DNA of 15,601 nt from Marinilabiliaceae bacterium. GTDB taxonomy: Bacteria > Bacteroidota > Bacteroidia > Bacteroidales > Marinilabiliaceae. Location of the stretch: the NCBI GenBank assembly GCA_027010905.1, contig JALVBA010000370.1:1-15601 (forward strand), written 5' to 3'. Below the pieces are notes generated by a model. The model did no database searches and had not been told where the DNA came from. It saw only the letters and a list, made by a program, of their open reading frames with translations. The position numbers and the translations under genes are program-made. This document shows, in pieces, positions 7,321 to 14,554 of this stretch; positions within the stretch are counted from its first letter, which is position 1, and the number at the start of each line of letters is the position of its first letter.

Positions 7321-7595
7321 CTGTTCAGAAGTGATGAACGGGGTGAGACAATAGAGTTTCCTCTTGCCGATATATCGCTGATGAACAGGTTAACAATATT
7401 ATCTATACTCAGATAAGCAGCACCTCGAATATCACTTCAATGTCAAAAATGGGATTTGAAATACTAAAAGAGAATTTTCCTCCCGTTTTAAACGATGTTA
7501 CTGAGATTGCTAAAACAAAAATACAAGAGTTGCGAAAAATGCTGGATGAGATGGATGCTTCCTATACACCGGGCAGAATTTCTGTTTGGAAATAA
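7321..7595 (+). pseudogene. Decayed C-terminal coding remnant, frameshifted
   Basis: Two reading frames carry protein-like sequence that does not join. From 7321 the first frame reads LFRSDERGETIEFPLADI and ends at TAA 7414. A second frame, open from 7347 to the TAA at 7593-7595, reads DEQVNNIIYTQISSTSNITS and continues with KENFPPVLNDVTEIAKTKIQ and ends YTPGRISVWK. The latter has no start codon before the ATG at 7440, which would give only a 51-aa product. Mixed charge, amphipathic helices and a defined C-terminus suggest the tail of a real gene that lost its 5' part and suffered a frameshift. It begins one base after the methyltransferase stop. The ending PGRxxxWK vaguely recalls tails of large secreted sortilin-like proteins, but I cannot identify the family. 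A functional 51-aa protein is a weaker alternative. Confidence 0.55.
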
Positions 7596-7667
7596 CTTTT
7601 TAATTAATATATTGGCAGTGTGGTTTAAAATCACCTTGTCAATAAATAATTCATAAATCAAAAAATA

Positions 7668-8132
7668 ATGAGTGATAAATTAATTTTACCGGGTATAGGT
7701 TTTGATAATCTTAAATTCGGAATGAGCGAGGAGGAGGTATTCTCAGTTTTAGGTAGGCCTGACGAAGTTGAGGTGCAGGAGATGGATGACGGAGAGACTG
7801 TGAATATATATTACTACGATGATATTGGAGTGTCAATGTCATTCGATTCAATGGCAGATATGCGTTTGGTAGAAATCTCTTTTGATGATCCACAGTACAC
7901 TCTGGAGGGAAAATTCTTACCTGGAATGCAGAAAGAGTTGTTTGTTAAACATGTGGACGAGATAGGGATTTATGAGCTTGAAGACCTGTCTGACGAAGGT
8001 AGTGATGTTAATGAGCTATACTCGTTTGAGGCTAAAAATATTAATGTTTGGGTTAGGAAAGGGGTCGTTGATTCTATTCAAATTGGTCCCAACTGGAGTG
8101 ATGACGATGAAGAGATAGTATGGCCTGAGTAG
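7668..8132 (+). CDS. Acidic protein with two BamE-like halves
   Basis: This 154-aa cytoplasmic-looking protein has no signal peptide. It is very acidic, especially the tail WSDDDEEIVWPE. Residues 12-34, FDNLKFGMSEEEVFSVLGRP, follow the BamE/SmpA-type pattern of a short strand, Gly-Met, a helix and LGxPD, followed by beta strands at about 45-72. A second half seems to repeat this order: GKFLPGMQKELFVKHVDEIG (81-100) and strands at about 117-141. A tandem of two such halves would be a pseudo-dimeric fold. The family resembles small Bacteroidota cytosolic proteins, some of which occur as immunity partners, but no toxin neighbour is present here. Function is unknown. It is flanked by the decayed remnant and the mini-lipoprotein and looks monocistronic. 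Confidence 0.75.
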   Translation: MSDKLILPGIGFDNLKFGMSEEEVFSVLGRPDEVEVQEMDDGETVNIYYYDDIGVSMSFDSMADMRLVEISFDDPQYTLEGKFLPGMQKELFVKHVDEIGIYELEDLSDEGSDVNELYSFEAKNINVWVRKGVVDSIQIGPNWSDDDEEIVWPE

Positions 8133-8325
8133 CTAAATATGTTGCTGTTCTAGTGGAATAAAGTTATGTGTTCATCCAAGATATTTGCACTATTCTCAAA
8201 GAACAATAAAAAAAATGAAACTTTAATGCCCTACTTTACGTTTGTATAGACATGAAAGATGGTAATTGACCATTTTTAAGGTTTTAATTAAATAGTTATT
8301 TATATATTTTAGAAAGATTTGAATC
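8133..8325. other. Intergenic spacer with weak terminator-like hairpin
   Basis: No gene is seen here. The only structure found is an imperfect hairpin at 8255-8277, AAAGATGGT/ACCATTTTT around AATTG, whose descending arm runs into a T-tract. It could end the transcript of the acidic protein but is AU-rich and weak. Sequence before the lipoprotein ATG (TATATTTT at 8303-8310) is only a poor -7 match. Confidence 0.35.
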
Positions 8326-8454
8326 ATGAGAAAGATTTCAGTTATTGCAGCAGTTGTTTTTTTATTAGCTTTAGGTTTAAGTTCTTGCAAAAGCACACAG
8401 GATTGTCCTGCATACAGTAGTATAGATGTAGAGCAGACAACTCAAAATGTTTAA
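8326..8454 (+). CDS. 42-aa mini-lipoprotein
   Basis: This very short gene encodes a 42-aa lipoprotein precursor. Residues 1-3 (MRK) are basic, 4-18 are hydrophobic (ISVIAAVVFLLALGL) and the lipobox LSSC places the lipidated cysteine at position 21. The mature peptide is only 22 residues, KSTQDCPAYSSIDVEQTTQNV after Cys21, with a second cysteine at 27 in DCPAYS. Tiny lipoproteins with a CPAYS-like motif occur in Bacteroidota, and their role is unknown to me. A stop TAA is followed in frame by TAG. The gene stands alone between the acidic protein and gap, and its transcript probably runs to the terminator at 8570, giving a 3' untranslated region nearly as long as the gene. I choose the ATG at 8326 because it gives a perfect signal peptide. 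Confidence 0.75.
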   Translation: MRKISVIAAVVFLLALGLSSCKSTQDCPAYSSIDVEQTTQNV

Positions 8455-8536
8455 TAGAGTGGTCTAACATCCTTTAGATAACAGTTTTTTTGCAGTCGGG
8501 CATAGCGAGCGATTGTTTTTATTTGTGGAATTAATT

Positions 8537-8552
8537 GGAGTGATAGCACTCC
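8537..8552 (+). other. Perfect stem-loop in the lipoprotein 3' region
   Basis: GGAGTG and CACTCC pair perfectly around the tetraloop ATAG. It lies 17 bases before the terminator stem. With the possible CAGTCG/CGATTG stem just upstream (about 8493-8515) it makes the 116 bases between the mini-lipoprotein stop and the terminator look structured. Such a region could be a 3'-derived small RNA, but this is inference. Confidence 0.45.
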
Positions 8553-8569
8553 ATTTGGAAGATATGTAA

Positions 8570-8610
8570 AGCCAGGCAAATCAATTTTATTGGTTTGCCT
8601 GGCTTTTTTT
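8570..8610 (+). terminator. Strong intrinsic terminator upstream of gap
   Basis: AGCCAGGCAAATCAA pairs with TTGGTTTGCCTGGCT (15 bp with one wobble) around the loop TTTTA and is followed directly by a T-run ending at 8610. This is a classical Rho-independent terminator for the mini-lipoprotein transcript. It isolates that transcript from gap. Confidence 0.9.
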
Positions 8611-8642
8611 AACATTTATTGAGAAAATCCATTTAAAGATTA

Positions 8643-8674
8643 TTTGACTTAATGGTTATGAATGCTTACTTTTG
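8643..8674 (+). promoter_or_regulatory. gap promoter
   Basis: A -33 TTTG (8643-8646), a 20-base spacer and the -7 box TACTTTTG (8667-8674) match the Bacteroidota primary promoter consensus. The same -7 octamer drives the SRP RNA operon in this window. The start of transcription should be near 8680, leaving a leader of about 45 bases before the gap ATG. Confidence 0.75.
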
Positions 8675-8724
8675 TGGCTCTTTTTAAGAAATATTATATA
8701 TACAATCACTAAATAATTAATAAA

Positions 8725-9732
8725 ATGTCAAAAATTAAAATTGGTATTAATGGATTTGGCCGTATCGGACGCTTTGTCTTTCGTCAGGCTTATGTAAAAG
8801 GAACTATTCAAGTTGTAGCTATTAACGACTTAATTGATGTTGAGTACATGGCTTACATGTTAAAATACGACTCTACTCACGGTAGATTTGATGGAACTGT
8901 TGAAGTAAAAGACGGTAAATTGATCGTTAACGGTGACGTGATTCGCGTTTCTGCAGAGAGAAATCCTGCTGACATCAACTGGGGTGCTGTGGATGTTGAG
9001 TATGTTGTTGAGTCAACAGGTCTGTTCCTTACAAAAGAGAAAGCTCAGGGACACCTTGATGCAGGTGCTAAAAAAGTAGTTATGTCTGCTCCTTCTAAAG
9101 ATGATACTCCTATGTTTGTTATGGGTGTAAACAATACTTCATATTCCAACGATATGAATTTTGTTTCTAATGCATCTTGTACTACCAACTGTTTAGCCCC
9201 TATTGCTAAAGTGCTGAATGATAATTTTGGTATTGTTGATGGTTTAATGACTACTATTCATGCTACTACTGCCACTCAAAAAACTGTTGATGGTCCTTCA
9301 TTGAAAGACTGGAGAGGTGGACGTGGAGCCGGTCAAAACATTATCCCTTCTTCTACAGGTGCTGCTAAAGCTGTTGGTAAAGTAATTCCTGTACTTAACG
9401 GTAAACTTACAGGAATGGCTTTCCGTGTTCCAACTCCTGATGTGTCAGTTGTTGACTTAACTGTGAACCTTGCAAAAGGAACTTCTTACGATAATATCTG
9501 TAAGGCAATGAAAGATGCTTCTGAAGGTTCAATGAAAGGTGTTTTAGGATATACTGAAGATGCTGTTGTTTCTAACGACTTCACAGGTGAGACATTAACT
9601 TCTGTATTTGACGCTACTGCAGGTATCGCTCTTACTGATACATTTGTAAAAGTAGTTTCATGGTACGATAACGAAATGGGATATTCTGCTAAAGTATGTG
9701 AACTGATTATGTATATGGATTCTGTAAAGTAA
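8725..9732 (+). CDS. gap: Glyceraldehyde-3-phosphate dehydrogenase, type I, NAD-dependent
   Basis: This 335-aa cytosolic glycolytic enzyme oxidises glyceraldehyde-3-phosphate to 1,3-bisphosphoglycerate with reduction of NAD+. The Rossmann signature is INGFGRIGR (8-16), and the Asp in AINDL (D35) favours NAD over NADP. The catalytic segment SNASCTTNCLAP has the nucleophile Cys152. The general base is His179 in TIHATT, and WRGGRGAGQNIIPSSTGAAKAV carries substrate phosphate contacts. The C-terminal WYDNEMGYS is conserved, and the length is typical. It is flanked by its own promoter and terminators on both sides and so is monocistronic. Codons look biased toward a limited set, as expected of a highly expressed gene. 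Identity is certain. Whether it works mainly in glycolysis or gluconeogenesis is not determined. Confidence 0.99.
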   Translation: MSKIKIGINGFGRIGRFVFRQAYVKGTIQVVAINDLIDVEYMAYMLKYDSTHGRFDGTVEVKDGKLIVNGDVIRVSAERNPADINWGAVDVEYVVESTGLFLTKEKAQGHLDAGAKKVVMSAPSKDDTPMFVMGVNNTSYSNDMNFVSNASCTTNCLAPIAKVLNDNFGIVDGLMTTIHATTATQKTVDGPSLKDWRGGRGAGQNIIPSSTGAAKAVGKVIPVLNGKLTGMAFRVPTPDVSVVDLTVNLAKGTSYDNICKAMKDASEGSMKGVLGYTEDAVVSNDFTGETLTSVFDATAGIALTDTFVKVVSWYDNEMGYSAKVCELIMYMDSVK

Positions 9733-9781
9733 TCCATGGCTTAAAAGTATAGCATTGTTAGTAAGTAATGTTTCTAACAAT

Positions 9782-9815
9782 AAAAAAGCATCTCCGGTTT
9801 CAGGGGTGCTTTTTT
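9782..9815 (+). terminator. gap terminator
   Basis: AAAAAAGCATCTC pairs with GGGGTGCTTTTTT with two wobble pairs, and the descending arm ends in T residues (9810-9815). It lies about 50 bases after the gap stop codon. The A-rich ascending arm means it could also stop minus-strand transcription. Confidence 0.85.
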
Positions 9816-9877
9816 ATTTAACTCTCTTTTGGTTCTATATGATTTATAGTGGGTATAAAAACGGAGAAAGTATTTAA

Positions 9878-11053
9878 ATGATTTACATTTCTTCAAAATA
9901 TAACAAAATGGATATCGACCAACGTTTAGCAACTACTGACTTCCCTCTGCCTGCAATAAGAGAGGTAAACATGGCAATGCACAATTCAGGTATCTCATTA
10001 GGGCTTGGAGAGTTAAAATCTTTTAATCCTGATAGAAAAATTATCACGGCTTTTACTGACAGCCTTAATAGTGGAGGAGTGAATTACTGCCCTAATGCCG
10101 GGCTGCCTGAGTTGAGGAGCTCAGTGGCTGAAAGTCAGAAGTTACAGGATGGATACAGTTACTCAGTCGATAATGTTGTTGTTACTATTGGAGTTCAGAA
10201 TGCTATCTATTCAACAGTAAAAACGTTGAGTAAGCTTGGTGCAAAGCGAGTGTTAATACCTGAGATTAATTTTGGAATCTATAAGAAAATCCCAAAAGAG
10301 TTTGGTCTGAAGGTAGAAACATACAGGTTAACTGAAGAGTACGGAATTGATATAGCTGCCCTAAAATCTCAAATAGAGAGTGATGATATTTTAATCTTAA
10401 ATACTCCTGCAAACCCTACCGGGTGGGTATTATCACATACTGAACAGAAAGAGTTGGCAAATGTTTTAGAAGATAAACTTACCAAGGGTTATGTTATTTC
10501 GGATGAGATATATTCCAGACTGATATATGACGGAGAGACGGCAATCTCCTTTTCTGCTTTTTTTGAAAGAACGATAGTGGTAAATGGAATCTCAAAAAGT
10601 GGTGCAGTAGCGGGACTGAGAGTGGGTTGGGTTATTACCCGAAATATGAATCTTGCCAAAGCCATTGTTTCTAATAATGCTACTATCATTAGCGCACCAC
10701 CTACCGCAAATCAGTATGCAGCTATTCCTGTTGTAAGGGGGGATACTCAAAATACAATAGATGGGTACAATAAGGTTTTAAGGAAAAACAGAGATGTTGT
10801 GATGCCTCTATTGAGTAAACACTCTATCCCATTTGTGAAACCAACCGGCAGTTTTTATCTCTTTGCCGATTTGGAGTTGTTTACCGGCAGTAACTCTAAG
10901 AACTTTTGTATTGAGACTGCTAAAAGGGAGAATGGTGTCGTGGTTATTCCCGGAGTTGCGTTTGGGGCATCTTCTAAAATTAGAATTTCACTTGCCACAA
11001 ATATGATTGAAGAGGGTATGCATAGATTTGTAGATGCTCTAATGAACATTTAG
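9878..11053 (+). CDS. PLP-dependent class I/II aminotransferase
   Basis: This 391-aa protein is a fold-type I aminotransferase that moves an amino group between an amino acid and a 2-oxo acid using pyridoxal phosphate. Key residues are visible: Asn179 in NTPANPTGWVLS, Asp209 in ISDEIYSRLIYDG, the Schiff-base Lys240 in NGISKSGAVAGLRVGWV, the phosphate-binding Arg248 in the same stretch, and the substrate-carboxylate Arg369 in SKIRISLA. The aspartate aminotransferase-like start region YCPNAGLPELR (70-80) is present. Substrate specificity cannot be read. A GGAG ribosome site about 11 bases upstream supports the ATG at 9878. An internal ATG at 9908 (MDIDQRLA) would also be acceptable. It lies 72 bases before the histidine kinase on the same strand, and co-transcription is possible but unproven. 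Confidence 0.93.
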   Translation: MIYISSKYNKMDIDQRLATTDFPLPAIREVNMAMHNSGISLGLGELKSFNPDRKIITAFTDSLNSGGVNYCPNAGLPELRSSVAESQKLQDGYSYSVDNVVVTIGVQNAIYSTVKTLSKLGAKRVLIPEINFGIYKKIPKEFGLKVETYRLTEEYGIDIAALKSQIESDDILILNTPANPTGWVLSHTEQKELANVLEDKLTKGYVISDEIYSRLIYDGETAISFSAFFERTIVVNGISKSGAVAGLRVGWVITRNMNLAKAIVSNNATIISAPPTANQYAAIPVVRGDTQNTIDGYNKVLRKNRDVVMPLLSKHSIPFVKPTGSFYLFADLELFTGSNSKNFCIETAKRENGVVVIPGVAFGASSKIRISLATNMIEEGMHRFVDALMNI

Positions 11054-11125
11054 ATATTTGTATTTGTTTATAATTACACCGGATATTTTACTACCTTTAG
11101 TTATCTGATTTTATATAAAGTACCT

Positions 11126-13153
11126 ATGCAGAGAATGAAGAGTTCATATGACGAATTAAAGGTGATTGATGGCAATCTCCGGAAAGAAATTTTAGAGCTT
11201 AAAGAAGAGCTTCGTCATGCCGATAAAGATTCACAGAAGAAAGAGTCTGGTATTGATAGAAAAGAGGAGTGGCATAGAGTTCTTGATTTTGCCTCAACAG
11301 AAGGAATCTACATTTTGGAAAATGGCATTGTAATTGAAGCTAACCAAACGGGATGTGAAATGTTTGGTTATACCTACAAAGAAACTATAGGATTAAGGGC
11401 TGTTGATGTTTTTGAGGAGGTGGATAAAAAAACTGTAATAGAAAGAATAACACAAAAAGTTACAGGGTTTTACCGGGTTACGGCAATACGAAAAGACGGT
11501 ACTAGATTTCCTACTGAGATTTATGGCAGAAAAATTAGATTCAAAGCTAAAGATTTACGTCTATCCATAGTTCGGGATATCTCAGGCAGGGTAAAGACAG
11601 AACAGAAACTTCAGGAAACAGAGCATCGATTTAAGACACTTTTTGATAACGCTGCAGATGGTATTATAGTGGGAGATAAGAAGGGACACATCATAGATGC
11701 TAATAGTAGTTTTTGTAAATTGACCGGTTATACACGCGAAGAGATACTGTTCAAGTTTATTGCTGAGTTATTTTCAAAACAATCGCTTGAAAATATGCCA
11801 TTACAATTCGGACTGCTTAAAAATGGCCATTCAGTAATTTCAGAAAGAGAGATTGTTTCAAAAACAGGAGCTCTTATTCCCATTGAGATGAATACCACAT
11901 TGATGGCAAATAATTACTATCTTGCTGTAGTCAGGGATATGACCGATAGGAAGAAGGCTGAGGAAACACTTCTGTTAAAGAATAAGGAATTTATGCTTGC
12001 CAAAAAGAGGGCAGAAGAGAGTGATCAGCTAAAGTCTGAGTTTCTGGCAAATATGAGTCATGAAATAAGAACACCCATGAACGGCATTTTGGGTTTCTCC
12101 AGAATGTTGGGAGAGGAGGAGCTTGATGCGGAGCAGCAAAAACTCTATATTGATATTATTGAGAATAGCAGTAATCAATTGATGCGTATTATTGACGATA
12201 TACTTGAGATATCAATTCTGGAGACAAAGCAGGTTAAAGTTGTTAATAATCCGCTCAATCTTAACAGACTGTTTTTAGAGCTATTTACCATTTACGACAG
12301 ACAGGCAAAGATGAATAAAACACCTTTGTATATAAAAACCGGCCTTAATGATGAAAGAGCAACGGTTTTGGTGGATGAGATTAAGCTGCGTAAAGTTTTG
12401 ACTAACCTGATTGATAATGCTCTCAGGTATACAAACGAAGGTTTTGTTGAGATAGGTTACAGGCTGGATGAGGATATGCTCTCTTTTTATGTTAAGGATA
12501 CCGGTATAGGTATTGCAAAGGAGAAGCAGAGGATTATTTTTGAGCGTTTCTCGCAAGCTGAAAAGCGACTATCAAAGGAGTATGGAGGTTTAGGACTGGG
12601 TCTTTCAATAGCAAAAGAGAATAGCGAGCTTATGGGTGGAGGTATCTCTGTTGAGTCAGTTAGTGGCGAGGGTTCAACTTTTACTTTTACCATACCTTAC
12701 CAACCGGTTGTTGCATCTAATAGTAAGCAAAAGGGGAGTCTGGTTTCAGGTTCTGCTAACGAAAGCAGCTTTACAGTTTTAGTAGTAGAAGATGAAGAGA
12801 TTAACTATCTGTATCTCGAAACAATTATTCGAAAAGTGGACTCTGCAATGGTGATTCTTCATGCTAAAAATGGGGAAGAGGCTGTTGAGATGTGCCGAAG
12901 CAACAGAGATATCAATATAGTATTTATGGATATTAAGATGCCAAGAATGAATGGACTGGAAGCAACAATGATTATAAAGGAGTTTGCTCCTGATTTGAAA
13001 ATCATTGCTCAAACAGCATACTCCACATTCGAGGACAAGCAGTACGCACTGAATGCAGGGTGTGATGATTTTCTTGAGAAGCCTATCAATGTTGAGCTAC
13101 TCTCAAAAATTATCAATGATACATTCGTTGAAAAAACTTCAAATCTTAAATGA
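11126..13153 (+). CDS. Soluble hybrid histidine kinase with two PAS domains and receiver
   Basis: This 675-aa signalling protein has no signal peptide or transmembrane segment, so it senses a cytoplasmic cue. Residues 5-35 look like a coiled coil. The first PAS domain is about 48-155 (ENGIVIEANQTGCEMFGYTYKE) and the second about 165-277 (GHIIDANSSFCKLTGYTREE), each ending in a VVRDxT/IVRDIS strand. The dimerisation helix carries the phospho-acceptor His312 in MSHEIRTPMNG. The ATPase domain shows the N box NLIDNALRY (427-435), DTGIG (458-462) and GLGLGLS (488-494). A C-terminal receiver (about 549-668) has acidic residues 555-557, phospho-acceptor Asp602 in FMDIKMPRMNG, Thr630 and Lys652. No DNA-binding output domain or separate regulator is adjacent, so phosphotransfer to a remote partner or output through PAS-kinase conformation is likely. 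The start at 11126 gives an intact coiled coil. Confidence 0.95.
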   Translation: MQRMKSSYDELKVIDGNLRKEILELKEELRHADKDSQKKESGIDRKEEWHRVLDFASTEGIYILENGIVIEANQTGCEMFGYTYKETIGLRAVDVFEEVDKKTVIERITQKVTGFYRVTAIRKDGTRFPTEIYGRKIRFKAKDLRLSIVRDISGRVKTEQKLQETEHRFKTLFDNAADGIIVGDKKGHIIDANSSFCKLTGYTREEILFKFIAELFSKQSLENMPLQFGLLKNGHSVISEREIVSKTGALIPIEMNTTLMANNYYLAVVRDMTDRKKAEETLLLKNKEFMLAKKRAEESDQLKSEFLANMSHEIRTPMNGILGFSRMLGEEELDAEQQKLYIDIIENSSNQLMRIIDDILEISILETKQVKVVNNPLNLNRLFLELFTIYDRQAKMNKTPLYIKTGLNDERATVLVDEIKLRKVLTNLIDNALRYTNEGFVEIGYRLDEDMLSFYVKDTGIGIAKEKQRIIFERFSQAEKRLSKEYGGLGLGLSIAKENSELMGGGISVESVSGEGSTFTFTIPYQPVVASNSKQKGSLVSGSANESSFTVLVVEDEEINYLYLETIIRKVDSAMVILHAKNGEEAVEMCRSNRDINIVFMDIKMPRMNGLEATMIIKEFAPDLKIIAQTAYSTFEDKQYALNAGCDDFLEKPINVELLSKIINDTFVEKTSNLK

Positions 13154-13361
13154 TAATCCAATGTAAAAATCGTATCAATTTTCTTAACCTTAGTAGCATA
13201 AATATACCCAACAATATTTCTGACCTTATTACCCTATTCCACATTACTATAGTTTACGTAGTCGAACGTGAAAAGGGTCATTTTAGCATTTAACGTGTTG
13301 ATATATAAGATGTACTTGTTGAAAATCAAAAAAACAAATTAAAAGTTATTAGAATATATCC
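13154..13361. other. Convergent intergenic spacer
   Basis: These 208 bases lie between the convergent kinase and DUF4412-type genes. I find no open reading frame or clear hairpin terminator. On the minus strand a run of seven T follows the end of the DUF4412-type gene (near 13327-13334), but no GC-rich stem precedes it. Confidence 0.5.
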
Positions 13362-14390
13362 CTATTCGGATTGCGGTATCTTCATCGAGCCGATATTTGT
13401 CATCTGGTATTGTGTAATATCAAATGTTTTATTCGCACTTTTATCAATGTCAGTAATTGTATAGGTACCCTTTTCTCCGGTCTTTTTATTAATTGATGTG
13501 CTTTCCATTAAAAAACCGTTTGGAGTGCCATGAGAGTTGATTGACGAGGAGAAGATATTTGAAATCAGATCCCTGTTATCCCAGCTAACATCCTCTGTAA
13601 TCCAGGAGGTAGTTGATACATCCTCGTCGTCATATTTATACTCGTCGCAGTTATAGCCCAAAATAGATTTACTTCTTCCTGTCTTCTTAATAGAAAGATT
13701 AGCAACTATAGACTCTTCTTGTTCTTTGAAATTCGGATCGTCTTTCATGTCATTTTTTCTATCACTATCATCTGCCATATCACTTAAGCCATACACTAGG
13801 CCGGTCTTTTTACCCTTTTCGTTGCTGAGTATAAGTGTTGCTTTGTTCTGATAGTCCATTATGAATGTACCGGTCTGTTCCTTTTGAGATGATTTGATAT
13901 TACCGTCAATAAACTTATAGGCAATGTTATGATTTCCCGAAGCAAAGTAGGAAATAATATTGCCATCATTTTCCAATTTGCCACTTTTGTTGTATGATTT
14001 AAAACTCATTGTAACCGAAGAGTTGAAGGAGTAACTATCCTTAATGGGTACAGGTTTAATTGAAACACCCATCTTGCTCATAAGATTGTTAAGGTTTTCG
14101 TTAATCGCCTTTTGGCTGTCTCTATCTGATTTTTTTGAAGTGGTAGAGCTGTTTGATTGCTTTGTCTCTTCCTTTTTCTCTTTTTCAAACTGTTTCTCTA
14201 TATGGTCAAAAGCCTTGTCAATACCTTCGTCTATCTTCTCGTCTGCTTTCTTCTCAGCCCTGCTTTCTGCCTCTTTTTGCGCCTTCTGTTTAGCATGTTT
14301 AGCCATCTTCTCAAGGAAACTTTGGCCTGTCACAGGTATTGAAAAAACAAGTACAGACAGAGCAAATAGAAATAAAATTTTTCTGTTCAT
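13362..14390 (-). CDS. Secreted DUF4412-type protein with Lys/Glu-rich N-terminal helix
   Basis: This 342-aa exported protein has a signal peptide: MNRK, then a hydrophobic segment at 5-20, with likely cleavage after TGQ at residue 23. Residues 26-78 are a long, highly charged helix of alternating Lys, Glu and Ala (for example KHAKQKAQKEAESRAEKKAD), and 79-90 are a Ser/Thr/Lys linker. The rest (about 110-342) is beta-rich, with repeats such as YKFIDGNIKSS, GTFIMDYQNKATLIL and LGYNCDEYKYDDED. Following a signal peptide, this is the pattern of the Bacteroidota DUF4412 family of periplasmic or surface proteins. The single cysteine (248) lies in the GYNCDEY motif. The function is unknown. It is transcribed divergently from sucD. 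The family name is recognised by pattern only. Confidence 0.8.
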   Translation of the reverse strand: MNRKILFLFALSVLVFSIPVTGQSFLEKMAKHAKQKAQKEAESRAEKKADEKIDEGIDKAFDHIEKQFEKEKKEETKQSNSSTTSKKSDRDSQKAINENLNNLMSKMGVSIKPVPIKDSYSFNSSVTMSFKSYNKSGKLENDGNIISYFASGNHNIAYKFIDGNIKSSQKEQTGTFIMDYQNKATLILSNEKGKKTGLVYGLSDMADDSDRKNDMKDDPNFKEQEESIVANLSIKKTGRSKSILGYNCDEYKYDDEDVSTTSWITEDVSWDNRDLISNIFSSSINSHGTPNGFLMESTSINKKTGEKGTYTITDIDKSANKTFDITQYQMTNIGSMKIPQSE

Positions 14391-14554
14391 CTTAGGGGTA
14401 TTTAATGATTTAGTATTTATTCGATGCGAAATTTACTAAAATATTTGAAAAATAACATTTATAATTCAACATAAAAGCCAAATGTTTTTTAAGTATGAAG
14501 ATTTCTACTATTTTTGGTTTTCCAAAGTATATAGATAATTAAATATATGGTTTT
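14391..14554. promoter_or_regulatory. Divergent promoter region between DUF4412-type gene and sucD
   Basis: These 164 AT-rich bases must hold promoters for both divergent genes. For sucD, TATTTTTG at 14509-14516 matches the -7 consensus TAnnTTTG and lies 39 bases before the ATG. The expected -33 position holds TTTT instead of TTTG. For the minus-strand gene no clean consensus is seen. Confidence 0.45.

Noticed and set aside
8675..8724. Possible riboswitch or attenuator in the gap leader
   Set aside because: The leader is only about 45 bases, AT-rich and without a credible stem.
11057..11099. Promoter for the histidine kinase (TTTG with TACCTTTA)
   Set aside because: The -7 box lacks the final G and the spacing is about 25 bases, too long for the consensus, so I do not list it as a feature.
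14044..14439. 131-aa open frame opposite the DUF4412-type gene
   Set aside because: It is rich in Phe, Ser and Leu because it mirrors the Lys/Glu-rich helix on the other strand. It has no independent start context or recognisable motif.
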